From Saccoglossus kowalevskii (lineage: Eukaryota > Hemichordata > Enteropneusta > Harrimaniidae): a DNA stretch of 31,750 nt. Position numbers and translations under genes: made by a program. Below, piece by piece: positions 17,690-27,969 of this stretch (the stretch's first letter is position 1; the number at the start of each line of letters is the position of its first letter). The notes under the pieces are model-generated. The model saw nothing but the letters and a program-made list of their open reading frames with translations. It was not told where the DNA came from and searched no databases. The stretch is taken from contig NW_003105606.1 of the NCBI RefSeq assembly GCF_000003605.2, positions 40,574 through 72,323 on the forward strand. Direction: 5' to 3'.

Positions 17690-17880
17690 GGTCAATTGAA
17701 GGCAAATTCCGACAAGCCCTGCAAGTAGTAATGTAGGCCATATCACGTACAAAATATATTGAGACGGATAAACAGTCATCCCTAGTCTTAAAAGTTTGAA
17801 ACTCGTAAACATTAGGGCATTCATGAAATTATCAGGACGGTATGACCTCGTATAACCGGTGCATGACCTTGCCTTGCCCC
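17690..17880. repeat. Dispersed repeat family C, copy 1
   Basis: GCAAATTCCGACAAGCCC through ACGGTATGACCTCGT is related to 20024-20230 in the same orientation, with many substitutions and small indels. No inverted ends are found. The open frames read on the minus strand do not align as proteins. Confidence 0.7.
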
Positions 17881-18241
17881 CGTTGCGTGAATTAGATGTC
17901 CAGTTGTATGCGAACAAGTGTCAAACCGACTCGTTATCAAAATGTTATGAACATTAGTCGTGAAATAAACAAATGTACGTACAACTGCGGAAATCAAGTT
18001 TGTTATCAAAATTACTACCGGAAATGATCAGCGTTCTAATTTATGGTACGTACTGTAACTGATTTATGGTTCGCAATGCATTGTGGGCGTCACAATTGTA
18101 TTTCTTTTTATTCTCAGCGCGCCAATATTGCATGTAATGAGGTTAAATATACCTTGTTATATTGCGTAAAAATTCATGTCATTCACCGTATCTTCCGACA
18201 AAGGCCACGGACACCTGTTATATCGTATACAAAATAAGTGT

Positions 18242-18374
18242 TTAAAGGGCGGCAGTCGTCGTGCCGCGTCCTGTTCGATATGGGACTCATAGCGACGTAT
18301 ACAACGCGTGTAAAATACATTGTTTACTTACATGAAATTCGAACACGCGCTGCGCGACGACCACCGCGCTTTAA
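18242..18374. mobile_element. MITE family B, copy 2 (short)
   Basis: A 133-bp element with inverted ends TTAAAGGGCGGCAGTCGTCG and, in reverse, TTAAAGCGCGGTGGTCGTCG, clearly related to 24419-24695 at the termini but with a shorter interior. Confidence 0.7.
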
Positions 18375-18514
18375 TAGTAATGCAATTACCTTGGGTGTCG
18401 CTAATTGGAAAGGTTTCACTGGCAGCAAATACAAATTGTCGTTGTGACTACTCGTAGCATAAATTGTAGTCAATTTGTTGCGTAATCGCCGCGCATTTAT
18501 TGGTACCCTGGATT

Positions 18515-19131
18515 TAAAGATGCTGAATTGTTCGAGTTACAGACTTCGAGTTACCGACATCGAGTTACGAAAACATCGAGTTACNNNNNNNNNNNNNNNN
18601 NNNNNNNNNNNNNNNNNNNNNNNNNNNNNNNNNNNNNNNNNNNNNNNNNNNNNNNNNNNNNNNNNNNNNNNNNNNNNNNNNNNNNNNNNNNNNNNNNNNN
18701 NNNNNNNNNNNNNNNNNNNNNNNNNNNNNNNNNNNNNNNNNNNNNNNNNNNNNNNNNNNNNNNNNNNNNNNNNNNNNNNNNNNNNNNNNNNNNNNNNNNN
18801 NNNNNNNNNNNNNNNNNNNNNNNNNNNNNNNNNNNNNNNNNAACTGATAATTGAAATTTGAGTTACTGAATTTGAACGTTCAACAAATATAAAAATCTAT
18901 GTTGCCGGTAACTCGTAGTCCGGTTAACTGTTAATTAAAAATCGAGTTACTAATGCAGACGTTCAACAAGAATAAAAATATATTATTTGTTAATTAGACT
19001 TCGAGTTACAATTTGTGCGTGGTTAAGTAAAAATGGGCGTGGTTTCTGAAGTATGGACGTTGTCATTTTTGTAACTCGAAGTTTGTAATTTGATGTCCGG
19101 TAATCCGAACAATTCTGCATCTCAGAAATTT
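18515..19131. mobile_element. Inverted-repeat element with TTCGAGTTAC motifs and an assembly gap
   Basis: The left end GATGCTGAATTGTTCGAGTT matches the reverse of the right end (GATGCAGAATTGTTCGGATT). Just inside, CGAGTTAC occurs four times in the 55 bp before the gap, and TCGAGTTAC or its reverse GTAACTCG occurs several times after it. Two GTTCAACAA-(G/A)-ATAAAAAT segments repeat near 18880 and 18960. The gap at 18585-18841 fits an unresolved tandem repeat. No coding capacity seen. Confidence 0.65.
18585..18841. other. Assembly gap, 257 N
   Basis: A run of 257 N. The sequence on both sides carries CGAGTTAC repeats. Open frames crossing it have no meaning. Confidence 1.
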
Positions 19132-19482
19132 ATGGTAGTACTGCCTTCCATGTTGGTACTTTGACCTCGCATACCATTGTATAACCAGGTCACAGGTGAG
19201 TAAGCCCTCAATCTCCTTTCCAATGTTCTTACACCTAAACCAAAAGCAGACTTCAATTTATGGGTTTTTTTTCAACTAAAAGTAAAATAAATTTGTGTGA
19301 CAACAAAACTATTTACTAATATTTTACTTCAATCTGTAGGTATGTAAACACAAATAAATTTATCAAGGTCTACGTTGTGTGGGGTAACGTTATAAGGTTT
19401 TGATTTTTCGCATTATTCCAACAAATTTCTCGTGGGGTATCAGTTTATTTTGCTTCGGAATCCATGTAAAGACACCATCGCC

Positions 19483-19547
19483 AACTGTACATGTGACCCT
19501 TTGTTAAGACTAACTGTACATGTGACCCTTTGTTAAGACATGTGACC
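19483..19547. repeat. 29-bp tandem duplication
   Basis: AACTGTACATGTGACCCTTT and the next nine bases occur twice in a row (19483, 19512), followed by a partial third ACATGTGACC. No function inferred. Confidence 0.85.
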
Positions 19548-19639
19548 AAGATATCTTAACAATGTATAGCTTGGTATTCACAGTTTTAATTAGGTAATTT
19601 CGTTTGGTTATTGCAAGTTATAGAAAGAGTCATCGATGG

Positions 19640-19759
19640 TACTTGGTGCAAGTCGCGCCCTTGTGATTTCCATTTGAAGAGCGCATTGGATTGTGGGAAA
19701 ATCAATGCTAATCAACACAAATGTGGCACATGAGCAGCGCGACGACTACCGCGCTTTAA
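19640..19759. mobile_element. MITE family B, copy 3 (partial, inverted)
   Basis: It ends GCGCGACGACTACCGCGCTT followed by TAA, matching the family B terminus. The preceding bases (GTCGCGCCC, CATTGGATTGTGGGAAAATC) match the reverse of one half of the 24419-24695 element. The other end is missing. Confidence 0.6.
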
Positions 19760-20023
19760 GTAAATTAGCCGACAATTTCATTTAAATTTAAGGCGTAAAA
19801 CGTGTTGATTGCAGTATCCCGGTGACTTGAACATAACGTGTAGTTCGAATCACATATTCGAATATGCAAATGGATAAGTCGTGCCACTCTTTCGTGCAGA
19901 GTCTTCGAGGTTATGACCTGACCTAGGGAGCCACATTGAGCCGCAACTCGTGGGACGTTCTCTAGCGACTACCTAGCTTAGTGATAAAACACCCATAGTC
20001 TCTGCGAAGGAGAATGAAGTTGC

Positions 20024-20230
20024 GCGTATCGAATGCAAATTCCGACATGCCCAGGCGGTAGTTGAGGCCATACCGAGTACGACAAATTGCATACAATGCA
20101 AAATGTACTGGGACGCATAAACATCATTCCCACTCTTTGTTCTAAAACCTTGGAACTCGTACACTTTGGTGCATTCATGCAATTTTCGGTACGGTATGAC
20201 CTCGTCAAAGGTTAGCATGACCGGGATATG
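20024..20230. repeat. Dispersed repeat family C, copy 2
   Basis: GCAAATTCCGACATGCCCAG through GGTACGGTATGACCTCGTC matches 17690-17880. The shared blocks include GAGGCCATA, TAAACA, CCCACTCTT against CCCTAGTCTT, and GGAACTCGTA against GAAACTCGTA. Confidence 0.7.
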
Positions 20231-20587
20231 CAAATAACGCTTAATGGCCTATTCAGGACAGCCGTGGTATAAAAGTGGTAATGTCCAGAATTATAATACC
20301 ATGAACACATAAACAAGTCATTCACAACTGAACCTTCAATAAGCACAACATTTTATAAAGTACAGGCAAGGTGATAAGTTCATAGATATGTAACAGGCGG
20401 AAAAGTCGCATAAAACAACAAGCTACTCCAAAGAAAAAATGTGAAATTCTTTTGTTTTTCTTCCTGTCCACGGACACTGGGTCGAGCTCAAACATAAACA
20501 AAATTGTTAAATAATAATTGTGACAACAAACTAAAATTCAGTTTTCAGTCGGTATTAATTTGTTTGTAAGCGTCACATTCGACGCAG

Positions 20588-20600
20588 GTGTCAAAGGTCA
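20588..20600. promoter_or_regulatory. DR1-like nuclear receptor site, upstream region
   Basis: GTGTCAAAGGTCA has one perfect AGGTCA and one near half-site with a one-base spacer. It lies about 5 kb upstream of the MYP-like gene, so any link to it is speculative. Confidence 0.3.
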
Positions 20601-22169
20601 ATTCCGATGTACTTCGGATATTTTGGATTGGTTGGGATTTGTTTTCTCGTGATAACACGTGTTTGTAACTATAGCAGCAGGTTAATCTTTAACGCCATAG
20701 TTTCATCCATCAAATTGTTGGTGCGACTAACTGCACATTTGTATAGTTTCTTTGTTAATTGTGGACCAGATGAACAGAAGCCAACATATCTTGATCAAAG
20801 TTTTGAAAAAAATCAGGTTATTTTTTTTTAAATTATCTGTTTGGAGTTCTAAGGGTTAATATCTCATGTGTTATGTCTTAGAAATATTGTCAGATATTTG
20901 CATATTGTGACTTCACAGATTGACCATCGACCGTACGTGCAAATATGCCGTGATAACCAGTTTTCTTTTATGCTATGACCCCGTTTGTAGACATTCTTCA
21001 AGTTCATTGACCAGCCTAAATGTCGAATTGAACTCTAGTCGTACCATGGACTCTGACATTAATTGTGTGTTTACAGGGGGGGGGGGAAGACATCGACAAC
21101 TACGATCAATATAACTCTAAGCAGAAATTTCTTCAGCCTGAGGCAACTAGAAACAAATTTAAATTGTACATTTTGAAATTGTGGCATGACACCTGTTACA
21201 CCTAGACTTTTTACCTATTCTATCTATTTGAGATTAATTGCACGCTTTATTCACCAAAGCAAAGACCACCCCAAGACATCTATAGTTAAATTAAACATGA
21301 ATATTCACCCGAATATCACAGCGGGTACAAACAAGATTCGTTAAGAATCCTAGAATTGAAATGATTTTACGCCTTCGTGTTAGTACACCATAGACACCAA
21401 CATAGAAATGTAATATCTATTTTAATCATGTGTGCACCCCCCGGGGGGGGGGTACTTGCAAACAATACTGACAGGGGTGTGTAGCTGGCAGTGGCGGCGG
21501 CACCGTGGGGGCAGTGGGGGCGGTCGCCCCCACAAAAAATAATAACGTAAGAGAACCTCTGGCTGGTCGTTTGAAACCCCTACTCCTATTCAGACAGAAA
21601 TAGACTCAAATTGCCTACACCTTTTCAGACATGAATGGTACCAAGGGAAAAGCAGGTGGACTTTGACTTCATTGAGCTTCATTGCCCTGGTTGTTGGATC
21701 ACTCAAGCTCAAGTCTTTGGAAAATATGGACCGCTTTTTAGACAGAAATAATGAAAAAAGAATACCCTTTTTCAGACATACAGAGTAAAATAACAGACAG
21801 AAGTGGTGAATTTGAGACCCCCTTCGGCGGCACATATACATACTTGATGTAAGTCCCCCCGGATGCATTCCCACCTATTTGGGGAGTCAATTCAAGAATT
21901 ACCAATGACTTAGGGACATATTTGTTATATTTCGTGGTATGATAGGGTATGGTATGGTATAGCATGGTATGATCATGATGCGAGACTTTAGGTAAACAAG
22001 TCTACTCAAGGACTTTCTCTGACTTGGAGAAACAATGCTGGAACAAATCCAAATGTAGGGTTGTAAACAACATATCATGATCGAATGAACCTTGCAGGAT
22101 CTATGCCCGAACTGGCTGACCTGAACGCAGTGCCTAACAAACACCGTAAACAACAAACACTCGTATGTG
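20601..22169. other. Stretch without a recognised gene
   Basis: It holds a G9 run near 21076, a C6G9 run near 21437-21451, and a CAGTGGCGGCGGCACCG stretch at 21488 resembling one end of a hAT MITE, whose other end I cannot find. A GGTATGGTAT-type short repeat lies near 21945-21970. Confidence 0.5.
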
Positions 22170-22335
22170 TTAAATGCGGGGGAGTCGTCACCTGCGCATG
22201 CGTCATATGGCCATAGCGTGTCATTGTTTACAAACAAGCGTCTACCGAAGAGTTGTTGCGTTTTTAGCGTGTGTTGTTATCGTCGCTTGGGACTCAATTC
22301 TCACGCGTGCGCAAGTGACGACACTCCCGCTTTAA
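22170..22335. mobile_element. MITE family A, copy 2
   Basis: A 166-bp element starting TTAAATGCGGGGGAGTCGTC and ending ACACTCCCGCTTTAA. Terminal CACCTGCGCATGCG and CGCGTGCGCAAGTG are inverted repeats. It is nearly 90% identical by eye to copy 3, in the same orientation. The TTAA at both edges may be the target site, as in piggyBac-like elements, or part of the repeat. Confidence 0.85.
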
Positions 22336-22483
22336 ATGCTGGCCATTTAAAACTATGGGAGGAGAGACAGTAGTAAAATATTACGATATTACAATGTTGT
22401 CTTCTTTCATTTAGTTTTAAGCTACATTTTTAGCTTGCCCGAAATGGTAATGAAGGGAAAGGTATATGAGGGGAAATGTCTGT

Positions 22484-22522
22484 CTCGTAGTCGTCGTCGT
22501 TGTCGTTGTCGTTCCCGTCGTT
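22484..22522. repeat. GTC/GTT trinucleotide microsatellite
   Basis: GTCGTCGTCGTTGTCGTTGT continuing to CCCGTCGTT, an imperfect trinucleotide repeat of about 12 units. Confidence 0.8.
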
Positions 22523-22899
22523 AACGATGCTTCCTGTGGCTACAATAACTTGTGCAATTTGTTTTGAAACTTGGATATCATATTAGCGACTATACAATCT
22601 TGCCCAAATTTAGTTGTGGTATGATTTGCTTGTTTTGTTTTTTCTTCAAAATATTGGTAAATTTCACCTAAAATTATCTCGTGTTTGTGGTTACAATACC
22701 TCAAACAACTTTCATCTGATCTTGTCAACCACTATTGAAAAAAAAAGTATATGCGGGGAAAATGTATCATCGTAGTCGTTTGACACATTCTATTAACAAC
22801 TGCGCCTGGGAAGTTCAACAAGACGCATGGTGATCTACTTTTATATGTGAATACAGAATGACTGAAAGTTCAATGTATGTAAAGCATTATTAGTTAAGA

Positions 22900-23420
22900 A
22901 ATATGATTTTATTAAGATGCGCAGATCTGATGAGTTTTGGGTAAATATATCCTTGCATATTAATCACCTAATTTGCATAATCAGCAAAATGTTGGCTTTT
23001 CCCTGATATTTCAACTACTAATCATTACATTTCAATGAAACTTGGTGCATGGTTACTCTAGGACAATGCGGAGACATTATTCATTTTACATTAAAATCTG
23101 TGCATATTAATTAATTGATTTGCGTAATAATTAGTCAGTTTTCTGCTTTGCCATCAATATCAATATCAATCTTCAAGTACTTATCATGTACTATTCAACA
23201 GATTCCAATGAAACTTGGTACATAAATGCCCTGGGATATTACACAGACCTGATTATTTTTTGGATCAAATCCTATGCATATTAATTACCCAATCTGCATA
23301 TCAATTAACCAATTTTAAGCATTTCCGTTTGTTTTTCATGTTCTAGATTTTAATGAAACATGGTAGGTACATAAATGCTCTGAGGTAATGCGCAAACCTG
23401 ATTAGTTTTTGGTTGAGATC
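22900..23420. repeat. Degenerate tandem repeat, about 3 units of 145-175 bp
   Basis: CAATGAAACTTGGTGCATGG (23033), CAATGAAACTTGGTACATAA (23210) and TAATGAAACATGGTAGGTAC (23351) mark three related units. Each is followed by an A/T-rich block with GCATATTAAT and ACCTGATTA-like segments. No open frame runs through them. Confidence 0.6.
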
Positions 23421-23989
23421 AATGTGATATGACTTATGTTTCAGATGACTATATATGGTCATGTGACCTCACTAATAAACATAACTGTTATATCCTAAGC
23501 TTTGTTGCAGATAAGGACATGCAACTGTTGCTATAATTTTGTGGTCTGACAAGATATGTGACCAAAATATCAAGTCATCATATATGGTCATTATTTCATT
23601 AAATATTTTTATTTGTTACACCATATAGTTACTTGGAACCACCCTGATCATTGCTTGTAGCACAGTCCTTCTATCGGGACAGTGCTTGCAGTTATATTTT
23701 TAAATGGTGTATTTGCTTAAATTAATAGAAGCACATATGCTAACTGTAAATATATGCTAGTAGTAAATAAATTATTCATTTTTTGTAATTCATACTTTCA
23801 GCACACGGGAGTTCTTTCTAAGCTTCTCTGATTTTACTTTGTGTTTAAATTTGATCTTTTAGACAATATCTTGCAATGGTCTATGTTTGTTTCATGAGAT
23901 GCGGATATTACAGTGTGTAAATGTTTGAAAATAGTATACAGAGTTAGGGAGCACTTTCCATATGAAAAATGTTCCTTACTTTTGCTTAT

Positions 23990-24245
23990 TCAGATAGAAT
24001 GGCCTGTGTTTTCATAATAAGATATAAAGGTATCTTACAAAGTTCGATGACACCTCCCTGATAGCAGGGTTTTGTTCATATTTGCATGTAGGCCCTTGTA
24101 TTGTAATTATCCTTTGCAATGAGCTGCGTTTTATAAGTAGGTGTGAATGTCTTCTACAAAGTTCAGTGACTCTTCCTTAACAGCAGAGTTTGTTCATATC
24201 TGACCTCTTTAAAATATTTGCATGTTATCTTTGTATTGTAATTAG
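23990..24245. repeat. Two degenerate copies of a ~125-bp unit
   Basis: CTTACAAAGTTCGATGACAC...GCAGGGTTTTGTTCATAT and CTACAAAGTTCAGTGACTCT...GCAGAGTTTGTTCATAT repeat in the same orientation, each followed by TTTGCATGT and TTGTATTGTAATTA. Confidence 0.65.
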
Positions 24246-24418
24246 ATGTAAAAGTGTCTGCAGTCTTTCTCTCTCTCTCGGATGACCGGTTGTGGCTGTC
24301 AGTGGAGCAGTATAGTTTATAATCCTTATAGTGAGTAATTCCTGACTAGAATGGTATTTGCTCATTTTTGAAACTATTTATATGTATAAGTACAGAAGTT
24401 TTTATAGATGGTTTATTT

Positions 24419-24695
24419 TTAAAGGGCGGTGGTCGCTGCGCCGCGGATGTGCAATGGATTTTCCAATAAAATCACGAGTACGAGTTTTGACCTGGGCGCG
24501 ACGTGCACCGCTGTAGACTCCTTCAATACATTTCAATCAACAACAAAAATGACCTAATTAAAGTTTGGTAACTTCTCAGTTTGCATTCGTTGGTCTGCGC
24601 CGCCAAAGTCAAACAGTCAAAGCCGCCATCTTTGTTTATATGAGACCCATATCTCGCGCATGCGTGACGCAACCGTGACAACCACCACCCTTTAA
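24419..24695. mobile_element. MITE family B, copy 1
   Basis: A 277-bp element with inverted ends TTAAAGGGCGGTGGTCGCTG and, on the other strand, TTAAAGGGTGGTGGTTGTCA. TTAA lies at both edges. The interior has TGGGCGCGACGTGCACC. No coding capacity. Confidence 0.75.
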
Positions 24696-26033
24696 CAATA
24701 TCGCATAATACATAATACATAACTTTTGATTTCTTTCTTTGCTATCGTGACATAGTAAATGCTGCAACTGATTATGATAAATATCACTGTTTCTTTGTGT
24801 ACAACAAGTAGCTATATGGCAACAGTGCTCTGAGTTGATCTCTGTACAACTGTAACTGTATGACAGCTAGTCATCCCTGATTTCAACCAGTTCCTAATTG
24901 TACAACAAGTAATATACTGGTGAAATACGTTATTTTCACAAGAATCAACTTTATTTTCATGATTTAATTAAGCACAATGCCACGACTTAAAGAGTAATCA
25001 AATTAAATGAACAAAGTTGTAGTAAGATTTATGCAGACAAAAAGATGTCAGTTACAAGCTAAACCACAAAACTGGACTCTGAATATATATATCTTATACT
25101 TCTTGTAATCAATATCTTGTTATACATAATAGTATTTTTCAACCTCTTACACGCAAGATACGCTTACACGCTTGGAAAATGAGAAAATACAGGAGAAATA
25201 TCTTATTTTTGTTTATCTCGTCTATACTGAAAGGCACAATTGGTGCTGGATTACACATTATTGCCCTTTCAAATAATCTGGATAATACACTTGCACTCTT
25301 AAAATGCCTTCAAATTCATTCATTTCTATCAATCAAAATGGGCAAGCTTTCAATTGTTACACTATGTTTTATTTGATGTCGTTTTTGTTCTTCTATCAAA
25401 TGAGTGTTTTTTTTTTAAATAAATAACCTAGTCTGTAGTTTTTTTGTTTGTAGATTTGTTCCCAGATGTACCAGATTTCTTCTTGGCCATCCCTCAATAC
25501 GTACTCCACCACAGGTCGTATAATTTACATAAGGGACAGGGGTTACTGACGTAATTTTAGAGAATGTATCAAACATTCCCGCAACAATGGACTTCCAGAG
25601 ATATTAGCAAGAACTCGAAGCCCACACAGGCTAAAACTCTTGACGTATCGTGGTATCGTCGCCGACAGTATCGGATGTTATCGTCTAGCATATATCCAAC
25701 AGAATCATAATAGTTTTGTCATTATATATTCTTATCTACCTTATTTCCTTATTAACAACAGTCAACATTATCGGATATTTGAACTGCGTCCTCTTGTGAC
25801 AACGGCCTGTAACAAATTTATTTGAATGAGTTGTAATTGCTACGAACGAAAAAGTAACACAACGAACAGTCAAAATAGCTGACTGTTTTCACGAAGTGAC
25901 AGTATTGATATCAGCTAGTCATAACAGACAGTTTACATTTTAACTATCAATATTGCTATTTTGTTTACAAAACAGGGAGGTTTGTTGCTGGCCGGGTTGC
26001 CCTTTCGTTCGCACTGATCTATTTATTTATTTA
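24696..26033. other. Stretch without a recognised gene
   Basis: AT-rich. TACTGGTGAAATACGTTATT at 24915 and the following TTTATTTTCATG resemble a decayed end of the intron 12 MITE. I see no gene. Confidence 0.5.
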
Positions 26034-26198
26034 TTAAAGCGGGGGAATCGTCACCTGCGCATGCGTCAGATGGCCATAACGTGTCATTGTTTACAAACAA
26101 GCGGCCACTCATAAGCCTTTGCGTTTTTAACGTGTGTTGTTATCGTCGCTTGGGACTCAATTCCAGCGCGTGCGCAGGCGATGACCCTCCCGCTTTAA
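26034..26198. mobile_element. MITE family A, copy 3
   Basis: A 165-bp element from TTAAAGCGGGGGAATCGTCA to CCTCCCGCTTTAA, with inverted termini and the same interior as copy 2 (CATTGTTTACAAACAAGCG, TTGTTATCGTCGCTTGGGA). No coding capacity. Confidence 0.85.
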
Positions 26199-27450
26199 CT
26201 CATAACAACTACTGGAGGAGGTTAAAGGTTACAAAAGAAAATTACGAATCAAATATTACAATGGCTAATAGTTTAATATATAATATATATAAGTCAACGA
26301 CTAAGTAGGTGCTGCTGTCTAATATCAAAGCTGTTTTTCAGATATTGTACCAGAGGAATTGTTATTATTTGACGTTATTTTTATGAATTTATTTTCAGTT
26401 GTCAGATTTATAAATTCAGTGATAATCTTTTCAGCTTCTTTGTATAAAATGATCCTCTTTTTAATTTATACTGAGCATATTATAAGGAAGTGGTGTTCAT
26501 CTTCAATATCATTTTTGTATTTGCAGGTTCTGTCGTTACTTTTGATTCTATTGCATCTTCCTCACAGTAAAGCACACAAGACCATATTCAATGTTCCCAG
26601 TTACTGGGGGAGTGGGACTTACGTTTAAAAATCTAAACAGAAGCACAGCTGCGAAGTTAATTTGCCAATTGCATACTATATATACGGTATATACATTCCG
26701 GATCCTGGTCTCCACAAGAAAGGCAAAGCCAGGATAATACGACAAAACGCATACAATGTAATGAAAAAAACGGCAGTCGTCACGGGATATTCCGACCTGC
26801 TTTATGTACATTTATTTGGACCGTTCACGAATGAGATTTATGGTTGTTTGGTTGAAGTTAGCTATACATGTATTTACAACCCCTTCTAACAATGGCAAGT
26901 GTTTGCGGTGGGCGTGTCGCTCACTTAAACGCACCGGAAATTCCCCGGTGAAACAACAAACCACTTAGCCTTTAAAAAACAAACAAAAAAACAGCTGATT
27001 CAGTTGCTTCACTCATGGAGCTAGCTTCATGCTTCACTGTACTATTTCAGTGTAAATGGTTCTCCTCCGAAACGCTCTTCCAAATTGGTTTCATGATATG
27101 CCATCAAATACTCTGGGTTTATTATTAATCGGTTGAAATAGTACTCATTTTGGGGTAGATCAATTAAGTCAGCAAAATGTAGCTCGCCATATCAGAAAAG
27201 AAATTCTTGTCCTAAAATGGTCACCAAAATAAGGGCACATACTTGAACTAAATAGAGTGGTAGAAGAGTCAGCTGATATTTGATAATTATATCTAAAAAT
27301 CAGTGAGTACTTTAAAATGTGGCATGAAATATATCACATCAAAAAAATGTGTAAATAAAAGGTTTAGGATACATGTACATGTGAAATTATCCCCCCACCA
27401 TTTTAAATGATCATCCCTTACTAGTAATCCGTTTCACGAGATTTTCTTAG
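26199..27450. other. Stretch without a recognised gene
   Basis: Short open frames on both strands (26359-26628, 26548-26811, 26662-26889) share no recognisable motif. CACCGG and CCGGTG form a small inverted repeat near 26930. No feature I can name. Confidence 0.5.
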
Positions 27451-27454
27451 TTTT

Positions 27455-27772
27455 GTTGATATAGGGCAGTGCTCAGACTGACTGTGGGGATTGTCGCTTT
27501 GCCATTTTTTTTACATAGGGTGAACTTCAAACTGTTTGATATATTTATCAATGAGGGTTAAATGTGTTGATAGAGGGCAGTGTTCAGACTGACTGGGGAT
27601 TCTCACTGTATATGTGCAAGGTGTGTTTATACATAGGGTGAACTTTGATATATCTATAGATAGTTAGTTGTGATGATAGAAAGCAATGTTCAGACAGGGG
27701 ATTTTTTTCTTTGTGGGTTTTTTTATACTTAGAGTGAACTTTGAACTGTTTCATCATAACTATCTATGGATG
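27455..27772. repeat. Degenerate tandem repeat, 3 units of ~108 bp
   Basis: GTTGATATAGGGCAGTGCTC (27455), GTTGATAGAGGGCAGTGTTC (27565) and GATGATAGAAAGCAATGTTC (27671) each precede CAGACTGACTGGGGATT-like and TAGGGTGAACTTTGA-like segments. Confidence 0.75.
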
Positions 27773-27969
27773 AACAAAGATAAGGTTACATAGTATTCAT
27801 ACTAGCTGCAAGATTTGCAACTGTTCCTTACTTTTCTCATAATTTTTTGATTTTGACGGTACTGTGCCAACAAAATTTGTGGAAAAAAGTTGATGGAAAG
27901 TCCCAAATACAATTACCTATCAGACAAATGTAAGATATGCAAATTATCTTAGCGGATTTTATGGGCATA

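Noticed and set aside
18475-18861. Open frames of 108-128 codons
   Set aside because: They consist mostly of N from the assembly gap.
21488-21560. Full hAT MITE starting at CAGTGGCGGCGG
   Set aside because: No matching CCGCCACTG end or target duplication could be found downstream.
22167-26308. Two similar plus-strand open frames sharing FTNKR and CCYRRLGLNS
   Set aside because: They are translations of MITE family A. Similarity runs through the non-coding termini, and the frames differ at their ends.
26359-26889. Possible small gene with hydrophobic or Tyr-rich frames
   Set aside because: Frames on both strands overlap, show no motif or domain, and no convincing splice sites join them.
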